DNA of 64,000 nt from Tateyamaria omphalii (GTDB taxonomy: Bacteria > Pseudomonadota > Alphaproteobacteria > Rhodobacterales > Rhodobacteraceae): positions 1 through 64,000 of the forward strand of contig NZ_BMWT01000005.1 of the NCBI RefSeq assembly GCF_014651375.1, read 5' to 3'. Below, piece after piece: positions 55,672 to 64,000 of this stretch. Under the pieces are notes generated by a model, which ran no database searches, had not been told where the DNA came from, and was given only the letters and a program-made list of their open reading frames with translations. Position 1 is the stretch's first letter; each line of letters begins with the position of its first letter. The translations under genes were made by a program, and so were the position numbers.

Positions 55672-56805
55672 ATGCCAGCCGCGTACGCTTCTGATCCTGA
55701 CCGCGCCCGCGGACGGCGTTGGCCGGAAGAAGAGATGTCATTCCGCTCGCCGTTCCAGCGCGATCGGGACAGGATCATTCATGCCTCGGCCTTTCGGAGG
55801 CTCAAACACAAGACGCAGGTTTTTGTGGAGCACGAGGGGGACTATTACCGCACACGGCTGACCCATTCGATAGAAGTGGCGCAGGTTGCACGCACCATCG
55901 CGGGGGCGCTGGGTTTGAACGATTGCCTGACCGAGGCTGTGGCGCTGGCCCACGATTTGGGGCATCCGCCCTTTGGCCATACGGGTGAGGATGCACTGCA
56001 GTCACTCATGGCCCCCTATGGCGGTTTCGATCACAACGCGCAGGCCATCAAGATTGTGACGCGGCTGGAATGTCACTATGCCGATTTCGATGGGTTGAAC
56101 CTCACCTGGGAAGCCCTTGAAGGCATTGCGAAACATAATGGTCCAGTCACCGGTGACTTGCCCTATGCACTGGCGGAGTATGACGCAGAACACGACCTAG
56201 AACTTGGCACACATGCGAGTGCGGAAGCGCAGGTTGCGGCACTGTCCGATGATATCGCCTACAACAACCATGATCTGCATGACGGTCTCCGCGCCGGGTT
56301 GTTTGCAGAGGCTGACATTTGCGATCTGCCGATGATCGGTCCGGCCTTTGCCGAGGTGGATGTGCTGTATCCTGACCTTGACCCAATGCGGCGCAGGCAC
56401 GAGGGGCTGCGCCGCGTCTTTGCTGCCATGGTCACGGATGTTGTCGAAACTTCGCGCAGTTTATTGGCCGAAAGCGGTGCCCAATCGGTCGAGGATATCC
56501 GCCATTTGGGTCGGCCCGTCATCCGGTTTTCAGATGCGCTTTGGGCCGATCTCAAACAAATCCGGTCATTCCTGTTCACCAACATGTATCGCGCCCCATC
56601 TGTGATGGTGGAGCGTGAACGCGTGACCTGCATCGTAAACGACCTGTTCCCGCTGTTCCTGTCCAAGCCTGATCTTCTGCCCGCGGAATGGCGCCGCAAC
56701 GTGGATGCGCGGGACGAGGTTGCGCTGGCCCGCAGCGTGTCGGACTATATCTCCGGCATGACAGACCGATTTGCACTGCAGGAACATGCCCGGCTGATCG
56801 GGTAG
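55672..56805 (+). CDS. dgt: dGTPase-like dNTP triphosphohydrolase
   Basis: A 377-residue HD-domain enzyme that removes triphosphate from deoxynucleotides. The HD motif is in AHDLGHPPFGHTGEDAL, with the earlier RLTHSIEVAQVAR supplying the first histidine. Start taken as MPAAYASDPD; an ATG 36 bases upstream is possible. It is the type 2 subfamily common in alphaproteobacteria. argS follows after 60 bases. Confidence 0.9.
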   Translation: MPAAYASDPDRARGRRWPEEEMSFRSPFQRDRDRIIHASAFRRLKHKTQVFVEHEGDYYRTRLTHSIEVAQVARTIAGALGLNDCLTEAVALAHDLGHPPFGHTGEDALQSLMAPYGGFDHNAQAIKIVTRLECHYADFDGLNLTWEALEGIAKHNGPVTGDLPYALAEYDAEHDLELGTHASAEAQVAALSDDIAYNNHDLHDGLRAGLFAEADICDLPMIGPAFAEVDVLYPDLDPMRRRHEGLRRVFAAMVTDVVETSRSLLAESGAQSVEDIRHLGRPVIRFSDALWADLKQIRSFLFTNMYRAPSVMVERERVTCIVNDLFPLFLSKPDLLPAEWRRNVDARDEVALARSVSDYISGMTDRFALQEHARLIG

Positions 56806-56865
56806 TCATGCTTGACGCTTGGGGTGCGCGTGATACACCCCGCGCATCTAATGAATAGGCCCCCC

Positions 56866-58608
56866 ATGAACCTCTTTGCCGATATCCGCGCCCTTGTGCT
56901 GACCAACCTTGCTGCCATGGCCGAGGCGGGCGAACTGCCTGCCGATTTGGCGACAAACAATGTTGCGGTCGAACCACCACGCGATGCCGCGCATGGTGAC
57001 ATGGCCACCAATGCCGCGATGGTTCTGGCCAAGCCCGCGAAGATGAAGCCGCGCGACATTGCTGAAGCGCTGGCAAAGCGTCTGGCAGAAGATGATCGCA
57101 TCACCAGCGCAGAAGTGGCTGGGCCGGGGTTTCTGAACCTGCGGCTTGCACCGTCGGTCTGGCAGAGGGTCGTTGCCGCTGTATTGCGAGCTGGCACGGA
57201 CTATGGCCGGTCTGATTTGGGAGCGGGGCAAAAGGTCAATGTCGAATACGTGTCCGCCAACCCGACAGGGCCGCTGCATGTGGGTCACACGCGGGGGGCT
57301 GTGTTTGGGGACGCGCTGGCCTCGCTGCTGGACTTCGCAGGCCACGATGTCACGCGCGAATACTACATCAATGATGGCGGCGCGCAGGTCGATGTGCTCG
57401 CCCGGTCTGTCTACCTCCGCTATCTCGAAGCGCACGGGCAAGAGGTTGCGTTCGAGGATGGCACATATCCCGGCGACTACCTGATCGGGGTTGGTGAAGC
57501 GCTCAAGGAGAAGGTCGGCGATGCCTTTGTCGGCAAGGGCGAACAGTTCTGGCTGGCTGAGGTGCGGGAGTTCGCGACCGAGGCCATGATGGACCTGATC
57601 CGTGACGATCTGACCGCACTTGGCGTGGAAATGGATGTCTTTTATTCCGAAAAGTCGCTCTACGGCACAGGCCGGATCGAGGCGGCGTTGGATGATCTGC
57701 GGGGCAAAGGACTGATCTACGAAGGCGTCCTTGAACCGCCCAAAGGCAAAAAGCCCGAAGATTGGGAGCCACGCGAGCAAACCCTGTTCAAGTCCACAGA
57801 TCATGGCGATGACGTGGATCGTCCCGTGATGAAGTCCGACGGGTCCTGGACCTATTTTGCGCCAGACATCGCTTATCATTATGATAAGGTACAGCGTGGC
57901 TTTGACGCGCTGATCGACGTCTTTGGTGCGGATCACGGCGGCTACGTCAAGCGGATGAAAGCGGCGGTCAGCGCGCTGTCGGATGGCAAGGTGCCGCTCG
58001 ACATCAAGCTGACGCAGCTGGTGAAGTTGTTCAAGAACGGGCAGGAATTCAAGATGTCCAAGCGGGCAGGGACCTTTGTGACCCTGCGCGACGTGGTGGA
58101 CGAGGTTGGCCCCGACGTGACCCGCTTCATGATGCTGACGCGCAAGAACGATGCGATGTTCGACTTCGATCTGGATGCGGCGCTTGAGCAGTCCAAGGAA
58201 AACCCGGTGTTTTATGTGCAGTACGCACATGCGCGGGTGAAGTCAGTTCTGCGCAAGGCGACCGAGGCCGGTATCGTGGTGGATGATGCAACACTTGCAG
58301 CGTCTGACCTGTCCAAGCTGGATCACGAGGCGGAACTGGCCCTTGCGGCCAAGTTGGCGGAATGGCCACGGCTTGTTGAAACCGCTGCACGGACGAATGA
58401 GCCGCACCGGATTGCCTTCTACCTCTATGACCTTGCGGGTGTGTTCCACGGGCTGTGGAACCGGGGGAATGACCTGCCCGAATTGCGCTTTCTGCAGGAT
58501 GATCCCGCAACCTCCCAGTCAAAAATCGCGCTCGCGCGCGCCTCCGCCGTTGTAATTGCAGCGGGCCTTGGTATTCTTGGGGTGAAACCAGCCGAAGAGC
58601 TGCGTTAA
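56866..58608 (+). CDS. argS: Arginyl-tRNA synthetase
   Basis: A 580-residue class I synthetase. The HIGH motif is [14 protein letters not shown] (about 139-152) and, unlike many ArgRS, a KMSKR motif is visible in [13 protein letters not shown]. An N-terminal Arg-tRNA D-loop-binding domain and a C-terminal anticodon domain are complete. Start chosen at [10 protein letters not shown], 18 codons inside the longest frame. Confidence 0.95.
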   Translation: MNLFADIRALVLTNLAAMAEAGELPADLATNNVAVEPPRDAAHGDMATNAAMVLAKPAKMKPRDIAEALAKRLAEDDRITSAEVAGPGFLNLRLAPSVWQRVVAAVLRAGTDYGRSDLGAGQKVNVEYVSANPTGPLHVGHTRGAVFGDALASLLDFAGHDVTREYYINDGGAQVDVLARSVYLRYLEAHGQEVAFEDGTYPGDYLIGVGEALKEKVGDAFVGKGEQFWLAEVREFATEAMMDLIRDDLTALGVEMDVFYSEKSLYGTGRIEAALDDLRGKGLIYEGVLEPPKGKKPEDWEPREQTLFKSTDHGDDVDRPVMKSDGSWTYFAPDIAYHYDKVQRGFDALIDVFGADHGGYVKRMKAAVSALSDGKVPLDIKLTQLVKLFKNGQEFKMSKRAGTFVTLRDVVDEVGPDVTRFMMLTRKNDAMFDFDLDAALEQSKENPVFYVQYAHARVKSVLRKATEAGIVVDDATLAASDLSKLDHEAELALAAKLAEWPRLVETAARTNEPHRIAFYLYDLAGVFHGLWNRGNDLPELRFLQDDPATSQSKIALARASAVVIAAGLGILGVKPAEELR

Positions 58609-58720
58609 CGTCCCGCCGATAGGGGCAAACAGGCACATATCCCAAGGCGCGCCACCGGGCGGGCACAACCAACAAGATGACTTGCGCGGGCATGTATCCG
58701 TGCGGGCAACGAGGCTACAG

Positions 58721-59713
58721 ATGGCAGATATGCACTATTCCCACGACATGGGTCACGGGGGCTATGACACGCACCAGGATGCGTCAATGCCGCCTTCAAA
58801 CATGTTGAAAAACCTCACGAATTTCGCAGGCGCTGCTGTTTCTCTGGCGCTGATCGCGGGTGTGTCGGTCTGGGGCTACAAGCTGGTGATGCGGGATGTG
58901 TCGGGCATTCCGGTTGTTCGTGCAGCCGAAGGTGAGATGCGTGTGCGTCCCGAGAACCCGGGTGGCCAACTGGCTCGGAACACGGGCCTTGCCGTGAACG
59001 AAGTGGCCGCTGCAGGCGAAGCGTCTGGTCCAGTGGATCAGGTCACATTGGCGCCGCGTCCTGTCGACCTGACTGAAGAAGATCAGCCGATCCCCGCTCA
59101 AACGGTGGCGCCTGTGCAACAGCCCGAACCGTTGAACGTGGCAGCCAGCCTCGAGGCCGCTCCGGTCGATGTGGCGACCGCGCTGGACGGGGGCGATATT
59201 GACGATTTGGTCAGACAACTCACGACCGGCGCCGAAACCATTGAGGCAGACGCAGCCGAAGTGGAGCCGGTGCTGGCCAGTGTAACAACCGCTGATCTGC
59301 CGGAGACCCCAACGCCAGTCCCCGCCGTTGTGAAGGGGCCTGGGCCGAAGGAATCCAAGCGGCCCCAATTGCGCCCAGCCTCGGCGCCGCGCACCGTAGT
59401 GGCTGCGACCGCACCACGTACAGAGCCGCAGACCAGCGACCTTGATCCCACCGCGGTCCCCGCCGGCACCCGGTTGGTGCAGCTTGGTGCGTACGACAGC
59501 CCAGAGGTGGCGCGCTCGGAGTGGGACAAGATGCAGGGGCGCTTTGGTGATCTCTTGCGGGGCAAGGACAGGATTGTGCAACAGGCGCAATCGGGCGGTC
59601 GCACGTTCTACCGTCTGCGTGCTCACGGCTTTGCTGACCTGAGCGATGCCCGTCGCTTCTGTTCGGCCCTCGTCGCCGAAGGCGCGGACTGCATTCCGGT
59701 GGTCACACGATGA
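58721..59713 (+). CDS. SPOR-domain inner-membrane protein
   Basis: A 330-residue protein with an N-terminal cytoplasmic tail rich in His and Gly, one membrane helix (about 33-54) and a long Ala/Pro/Glu periplasmic linker, ending in a SPOR domain (about 250-330) that should bind denuded septal peptidoglycan. It overlaps nagZ by 4 bases, so the two are coupled, consistent with a role in cell-wall turnover at division. Confidence 0.85.
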   Translation: MADMHYSHDMGHGGYDTHQDASMPPSNMLKNLTNFAGAAVSLALIAGVSVWGYKLVMRDVSGIPVVRAAEGEMRVRPENPGGQLARNTGLAVNEVAAAGEASGPVDQVTLAPRPVDLTEEDQPIPAQTVAPVQQPEPLNVAASLEAAPVDVATALDGGDIDDLVRQLTTGAETIEADAAEVEPVLASVTTADLPETPTPVPAVVKGPGPKESKRPQLRPASAPRTVVAATAPRTEPQTSDLDPTAVPAGTRLVQLGAYDSPEVARSEWDKMQGRFGDLLRGKDRIVQQAQSGGRTFYRLRAHGFADLSDARRFCSALVAEGADCIPVVTR

Positions 59714-60711
59714 GCAATTTTGGCGCAACCATCCTCGATGCGGATGGGTTGCGTCTGACCAAGGATGAAAAGGCATTCTTTCGCGATGCCGACCCGTTCG
59801 GATTCATCCTCTTTGCCCGGAATATCGACACACCCGATCAGGTCTATGGCCTGTGCTCCGAGTTCCGCGATGCGGTTGGGCGCGAAGCAATTATCACCAT
59901 TGATCAAGAGGGCGGGCGCGTTCAGCGCATGCGCGGCCCAACTTGGACCGAATGGTCGCCGCCACTGGATTTTGTGCAAGCTGCTGGTGATGATGCTGAG
60001 CGCGCTATGTATCTGCGTTACAGGCACATAGCGCATGAACTTAAAGAGCTGACAATCGACAGCAATTGCGCCCCAATGGTTGATCTTGTGGTCAAGGAAA
60101 CCCACGATTTCCTGCGCAATCGCTGCTACGGAACTTCTCCGGGCGACATTGCTGCCTTGGGCCGCGCTGCAGCGCAGGGCCACTTGGACGGCGGAGTTCT
60201 TCCTGTGGTGAAGCACATGCCCGGGCATGGTCGCACCGATCTCGACAGCCACTATGATCTGCCGCGCGTGGACGTGAGCCTCGACGCCCTGCGCGAGACG
60301 GATTTCGCTCCGTTCCGGGCGCTCAATGACCTGCCCATGGGGATGACGGCGCATGTTGTCTACGAGGCCGTGGACGACACAGCTGCAACGCTTTCGGCCG
60401 ATACGATGGCCCTGATCCGCAATGATATTGGCTTTGACGGGCTGATCATGACGGATGACATCGGGATGAAGGCGCTGAACGGCACGCCCGATCAGAGTGC
60501 GCGTTGTGCGTTGGATGCGGGCTGCGATGTGGTTTTGCACTGCAATGCGCCCCTGGCCGACCGTATAGCTTCCGCCAATGCAGCCGGTCACATGACGGAC
60601 GCTGCCCAAACACGGGCCGACGCTGCCCTGGCAGCGCGTCAAACCCCCGCCGACATTGACATTGCCGAGCTCAACGCCGAACTTGAGGCGCTTTTGAGCG
60701 GGGCAGGTTAA
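59710..60711 (+). CDS. nagZ: Beta-N-acetylhexosaminidase NagZ (GH3)
   Basis: A 333-residue cytoplasmic enzyme that removes GlcNAc from recycled muropeptides. The family motif KHMPGHGRTDLDSH is at about 175-188, and the nucleophile aspartate in IMTDDIGMKAL (about 249-259). The protein is the single-domain bacterial type. Coupled to the SPOR gene upstream; scpA starts 10 bases after. Confidence 0.93.
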   Translation: MSNFGATILDADGLRLTKDEKAFFRDADPFGFILFARNIDTPDQVYGLCSEFRDAVGREAIITIDQEGGRVQRMRGPTWTEWSPPLDFVQAAGDDAERAMYLRYRHIAHELKELTIDSNCAPMVDLVVKETHDFLRNRCYGTSPGDIAALGRAAAQGHLDGGVLPVVKHMPGHGRTDLDSHYDLPRVDVSLDALRETDFAPFRALNDLPMGMTAHVVYEAVDDTAATLSADTMALIRNDIGFDGLIMTDDIGMKALNGTPDQSARCALDAGCDVVLHCNAPLADRIASANAAGHMTDAAQTRADAALAARQTPADIDIAELNAELEALLSGAG

Positions 60712-60721
60712 AGCGTGGGGC

Positions 60722-61525
60722 ATGGCTGAAGATACATTCGAGGAAGACCGCATTTCGGTCGCCGACCGCCTCGCGGCGGAGGCGCTGATTGTCGATGTCG
60801 ACGGCTTTGAAGGGCCGCTTGACCTGCTTCTGACGCTCAGCCGTACCCAGAAGGTTGATCTGCGCAAAATCTCTGTGCTTCAGCTCGCGCGCCAGTATCT
60901 TGCCTTTGTCGAGAAGGCAAAGCAGCTGCGGCTGGAACTGGCCGCAGATTACCTGGTGATGGCCGCTTGGCTTGCGTTCCTGAAGTCTCGTCTGCTCTTG
61001 CCGCCTGATCCGACGGAAGAGGGGCCATCGGGCGAGGAACTGGCCGCTCATCTGGCCTTCCAGCTTGAACGCCTGCAGGCCATGCGCGACTCTGCCGCCC
61101 GACTGATGGCGCGCGATCAGTTGGGGCGCGATTTCTTTGCCCGGGGTCAGTCCGAAATGGTGACACGGGTGCGCAAGGTAACGTACACCGCCACGTTGCT
61201 GGACTTGATGCAGGGCTATGCCCGTATCCGCACGCGCGACGAATTCCGGCCATTTGTCATGGACCGCGACGCCGTATTCACCATGGAACAGGCGCTGGAC
61301 CGGATGCGCGGCCTTATCGGCTTTGCCGGTGATTGGACCGACATCCTGTCCTATCTGCCCGAGGGCTGGGAAATGGATCCGGCCAAACGCCGATCCGCGA
61401 CCGCCGCCACCTTTGCCGCCAGCCTTGAGCTGGTGAAGGAAGGGCACCTGGAAATCCGCCAGTCCGAGACATTCGCGCCGATTCAGCTGCGCAAGAGAGA
61501 TGAGCAACGTGACAGAAGCAACTGA
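60722..61525 (+). CDS. scpA: Segregation and condensation protein A (kleisin)
   Basis: A 267-residue kleisin of the SMC-ScpAB condensin that organises the chromosome. The signature FEGPLDLLLTLSRTQKVDLRKIS is in the N-terminal third, and the C-terminal winged helix is present. ATG directly follows nagZ by 10 bases; the end overlaps scpB by 26 bases. Confidence 0.94.
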   Translation: MAEDTFEEDRISVADRLAAEALIVDVDGFEGPLDLLLTLSRTQKVDLRKISVLQLARQYLAFVEKAKQLRLELAADYLVMAAWLAFLKSRLLLPPDPTEEGPSGEELAAHLAFQLERLQAMRDSAARLMARDQLGRDFFARGQSEMVTRVRKVTYTATLLDLMQGYARIRTRDEFRPFVMDRDAVFTMEQALDRMRGLIGFAGDWTDILSYLPEGWEMDPAKRRSATAATFAASLELVKEGHLEIRQSETFAPIQLRKRDEQRDRSN

Positions 61526-62162
61526 AGAACAAGAAGAAAGCCTGTTCGAAGCACCCCCCATGGCTGAACAGGAACGGATGGTCGAAGCAATCCTCTTTGC
61601 GACAGCTGAGCCCATCAGCACACGCGAATTGGAAGCGCGTATGCCGCACGGGTGTGACGCTGCCGAAGCACTGGTGTATTTGCGCAAGCGCTACGAGGGG
61701 CGTGGTGTGCAGGTGATGAAGGTTGGAGATGCCTGGGCCATCCGAACGGCGGCAGACCTTGGTTTCTTGATGCAGAAGGAAACGGTCGAGACGCGCAAAC
61801 TGTCGCGCGCGGCTATCGAAACGCTGGCTATCATCGCCTACCACCAGCCCGTGACAAGGGCCGAGATCGAAGAAATTCGCGGCGTCAGTGTGAGCCGAGG
61901 CACGGTTGACCAGTTGCTGGAACTGGAATGGATCCGCTTCGGGCGCCGCAAGATGACACCTGGGCGACCGGTGACATTTGTGGTCACGCAATCCTTCCTT
62001 GATCATTTTGGATTGGAAAACGCCCGCGATCTGCCGGGGCTCAAGGAACTGCGTGCTGCAGGGTTGCTGGAAAACCGGCCTCCACCCGGCACGCTTCCGG
62101 GGCCGGAAACCGACCCGGAGGATGAAAGCGAAGAGGGTCAGTCAGAGCTGTTTGAAGACTGA
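61500..62162 (+). CDS. scpB: Segregation and condensation protein B
   Basis: A 220-residue partner of ScpA, with two winged-helix domains. Visible motifs are VEAILFATAEPIS, ETLAIIAYHQPVTRAEIEEIRGVS and the later FVVTQSFLDHFGL. The C-terminal acidic tail is longer than in some species. Overlaps scpA by 26 bases. Confidence 0.93.
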   Translation: MSNVTEATEEQEESLFEAPPMAEQERMVEAILFATAEPISTRELEARMPHGCDAAEALVYLRKRYEGRGVQVMKVGDAWAIRTAADLGFLMQKETVETRKLSRAAIETLAIIAYHQPVTRAEIEEIRGVSVSRGTVDQLLELEWIRFGRRKMTPGRPVTFVVTQSFLDHFGLENARDLPGLKELRAAGLLENRPPPGTLPGPETDPEDESEEGQSELFED

Positions 62163-62233
62163 GCAAGAATTGGTCTGAAATTCGGCGTATTTGTCGCTAT
62201 ATTTGACCAGAGTGAACAGGGCGGAGCAGTCCC

Positions 62234-62473
62234 ATGAATGCAAATCAGATCATCAACATGATCATGCGCATCATCATGCGCAAAGCGATCAACAAGGGGA
62301 TCGATGCGGGTATCAACCGCGCGACGCGTGGCCGACAGCAGCCTCCTCCTCCCCCTCAGCAGCCGCAACTTGAGGATCATGATGGGCCGACGCAGGCTCA
62401 AATTCGGGAACAACGCCGGGCAAGGCGTGCAGCCCGTCAAGCACGGCAAGCGGCTAAAGCTGATCGAAAATAG
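62234..62473 (+). CDS. Small basic protein of unknown function
   Basis: A 79-residue protein with an amphipathic, Met/Ile-rich N-terminus (MNANQIINMIMRIIMRKA), a Pro/Gln-rich middle and a very basic Arg/Ala tail. I know no function; similar short proteins follow scpB in roseobacters as I recall. It has an AGGGCGGAGC site upstream of the ATG. Confidence 0.65.
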   Translation: MNANQIINMIMRIIMRKAINKGIDAGINRATRGRQQPPPPPQQPQLEDHDGPTQAQIREQRRARRAARQARQAAKADRK

Positions 62474-62576
62474 CCTGACAGCGGTCTCAAAACGCATGAA
62501 AGGTGGGGAAAACCACCGTTGATTGCATGAATTCGGTGCCGTAGCGTAACCTTCATTGTTCTGGGGGGAACGTATT

Positions 62577-63809
62577 ATGGCACATAGTAAGCCCAGTCTT
62601 TTTGTATCTTCTGTTTCATTGGGCGTCACAGTCATCGGGCTGTACGTGATATTCGTTCTGTTCGTCACGATTGGCTTTGGCAGCTACATCTATCGCACCG
62701 CCTGGCAGGCGGAGCCGGTCACACAAGTTGCGACGCAGGAAAGCCGGGCGTTGGTCTCGGATATCGACAATCTGCTGTTCATCATCAAACGCGAGCAGGA
62801 TTTGGAACGCGCAAAGACGAGTGTGACGCAGAATATTCAAATCCACGCGGCCAAGATGTCCGATATAGAAGCGCGACACAGCAGATCATTTGGAGCGATC
62901 GCGGTTGCCAAATCCGCCTTGCGGGCCGAGGTGGACGCAACGCTTGGCAAGCTGTCCGAGTATCAATTTGTATTGGCTGGGCCACAGCGGCTTGTCTACG
63001 ACGCGACCCTAGAAACCTTGCACATGACTGTTTCCACGGCGCAGCCAACCCTGCGGGCCAAGACGGCGGAATTGCAATTGCGGGCCTTGATGCGAACACT
63101 GGGTGATGGGCTTGAGAAAAGCGATGTCGATCTGGATACGACGGACAGATACACAATCCTTCATGATGAGACCTTTGTAACGCTGGATCTTTTGTCTGAC
63201 GCGGTTGAAACGGCAAACAGCGCATCCCTTGTTATCAAAGCCGAGAAGGAGGCGATGCAGGCCCAGATCGACGAATTGCGAGCGCGTTGGACCGGCCACA
63301 ACAATCAAATCCTCGCATTGCAGGAAACGCTAGGGCCGGGGGATCCTGCACGGGCACGTCTGTCGGCGTTGTCCCTGAATTTCCCGATCTTTCCCGATAT
63401 CCTGATGCGCTTTGTCAGCTTTCCAACCATCTTCCTGACGCTGATCGTAACCATCGCATCGGGGGGCTTGGGCACGGTCGTGGCCTTTTCCCGCCGCTAC
63501 TATTCGTCAAAACATGCCGACACGCTGACCTTGTCGCGGCTGTTTGTGAACGTGGGCGAGGGGATTGCCGCAGCCATTGCCATCTTCCTCTTTTCCGGCG
63601 CTGGTATGTTGGCGTTGACGCAGGGCAGTGGGCCGGCAAACGATGTCGAACTCACCCCTTACACGGTGGCCTTCATCGCATTTCTGTCGGGTTTCATGGC
63701 AGAAGATGCCTTTGCTTCAATCCAATCGGCGGGCAAACGTATCTTCAAACCGGACCCACCCGCATCGCAGAACAGTGAAGGCGCCACGCCGGCTGCGGAA
63801 GGCGGCTAA
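62577..63809 (+). CDS. Membrane protein with a coiled-coil region
   Basis: A 410-residue protein with one N-terminal membrane helix (about 10-36), a long helical, probably coiled-coil region (about 55-270) rich in Lys, Glu and Leu, and three C-terminal helices near 278-305, 327-347 and 363-383. I do not recognise a family. The ATG at 62577 follows a strong GGGGGGAA site. Its stop overlaps the stop of dcd on the other strand by 3 bases. Confidence 0.72.
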   Translation: MAHSKPSLFVSSVSLGVTVIGLYVIFVLFVTIGFGSYIYRTAWQAEPVTQVATQESRALVSDIDNLLFIIKREQDLERAKTSVTQNIQIHAAKMSDIEARHSRSFGAIAVAKSALRAEVDATLGKLSEYQFVLAGPQRLVYDATLETLHMTVSTAQPTLRAKTAELQLRALMRTLGDGLEKSDVDLDTTDRYTILHDETFVTLDLLSDAVETANSASLVIKAEKEAMQAQIDELRARWTGHNNQILALQETLGPGDPARARLSALSLNFPIFPDILMRFVSFPTIFLTLIVTIASGGLGTVVAFSRRYYSSKHADTLTLSRLFVNVGEGIAAAIAIFLFSGAGMLALTQGSGPANDVELTPYTVAFIAFLSGFMAEDAFASIQSAGKRIFKPDPPASQNSEGATPAAEGG

Positions 63810-64000
63810 CCGTTTGGCGCTGCAAAGTGCTTGGACAGTTTCAGTCCCTGACCCTGGTAGTTCGATGCAATGCCCGCGCCATAAAGCTGCGTGGGCTGCG
63901 CTGCCATCCGTTCGTAAATCAGGCGACCGACAATCTGGCCATGCTCAAGTACAAATGGGGCCTCGTGACAGCGCACTTCCAGTACGCCCCGTGATCCGGT
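63806..64000 (-). CDS. dcd: dCTP deaminase (3' end only)
   Basis: The last 64 residues of a dCTP deaminase on the minus strand, cut by the window edge. Reading from the edge, GSRGVLEVRCHEAP, FVLEHGQIVGRLIYERM and NYQGQGLKLSKHF fit the C-terminal part of the alphaproteobacterial Dcd. It deaminates dCTP to dUTP for thymidylate synthesis. Overlaps the stop of the coiled-coil membrane protein. Confidence 0.82.
   Translation of the reverse strand, partial: TGSRGVLEVRCHEAPFVLEHGQIVGRLIYERMAAQPTQLYGAGIASNYQGQGLKLSKHFAAPNG

Overview
The window reads as a chromosomal stretch of an alphaproteobacterium of the Roseobacter group (Rhodobacteraceae). The evidence is the moderately high GC content, the gene families (class II NrdJ ribonucleotide reductase, MttB-type methyltransferase, tandem cold-shock protein, gene transfer agent holin of the RcGTA type), an alphaproteobacterial LexA box (GTTC-N7-GTTC) at lexA, and CtrA-like sites. 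Most of it is housekeeping DNA in short, tightly overlapping operons. I see no insertion sequence, integrase, CRISPR array or rRNA operon; there is one tRNA gene (Pro-UGG).

Layout. 1-4.2 kb: the end of an indolepyruvate ferredoxin oxidoreductase, a PlsC-like acyltransferase, murI and argC. 4.2-8.5 kb: cytochrome c maturation genes ccmE, ccmF and ccmH, with an endolysin and holin pair of the gene transfer agent (GTA) lysis type sitting between ccmE and ccmF. 8.6-16.4 kb: a PaaG-like enoyl-CoA hydratase, an RTX protein, gltA, gltX, comEC and lexA. 16.4-24.7 kb: moeA-moaC-trpC-trpD-trpG on the minus strand, then a polysaccharide deacetylase-like gene, an AstE-like gene and trpE. 24.7-32.3 kb: a ppiD-like gene, an aminotransferase, gpt, lysE, fabI, pdxH, a double cold-shock protein, a DUF192 protein, tRNA-Pro and a lipoprotein. 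32.3-42.4 kb: nrdJ with a long regulatory leader, an ECF sigma factor divergent from an EF-hand protein, an mttB homologue, an outer-membrane barrel, an aminotransferase and a YjbR-like protein. 42.5-53.5 kb: cysS (apparently mosaic), cimA, a methyltransferase, a phytoene-synthase-like protein, an MFS transporter, cobK, an AlkA-like glycosylase, a hydrolase, HNH and xthA. 53.5-55.3 kb: an unusual two-gene unit. 55.3-64 kb: an erpA-like gene, dgt, argS, a SPOR protein, nagZ, scpA, scpB, a coiled-coil membrane protein and the end of dcd.

The part most worth attention is 53.5-55.3 kb. A 113-residue protein built of exact 20-residue repeats (each with FSTSS) is followed by a 351-residue protein I do not recognise. 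Their shared upstream region holds, in order, a perfect CtrA-type site, a DnaA box, a LexA/SOS-type site and a second DnaA box. CtrA and LexA also govern GTA production in this family, and the same window carries the GTA lysis genes, a comEC gene and lexA itself, so a link between this repeat-protein unit and the CtrA/SOS/GTA programme is a testable idea. It is inference, not something the sequence proves.

Other points: NrdR-type and DnaA-type sites in front of nrdJ; a 23-bp palindromic element present both inside and just after a coding sequence; a dispersed terminator-like element ending in AGAAGAA; and a sharp change of codon use inside cysS.
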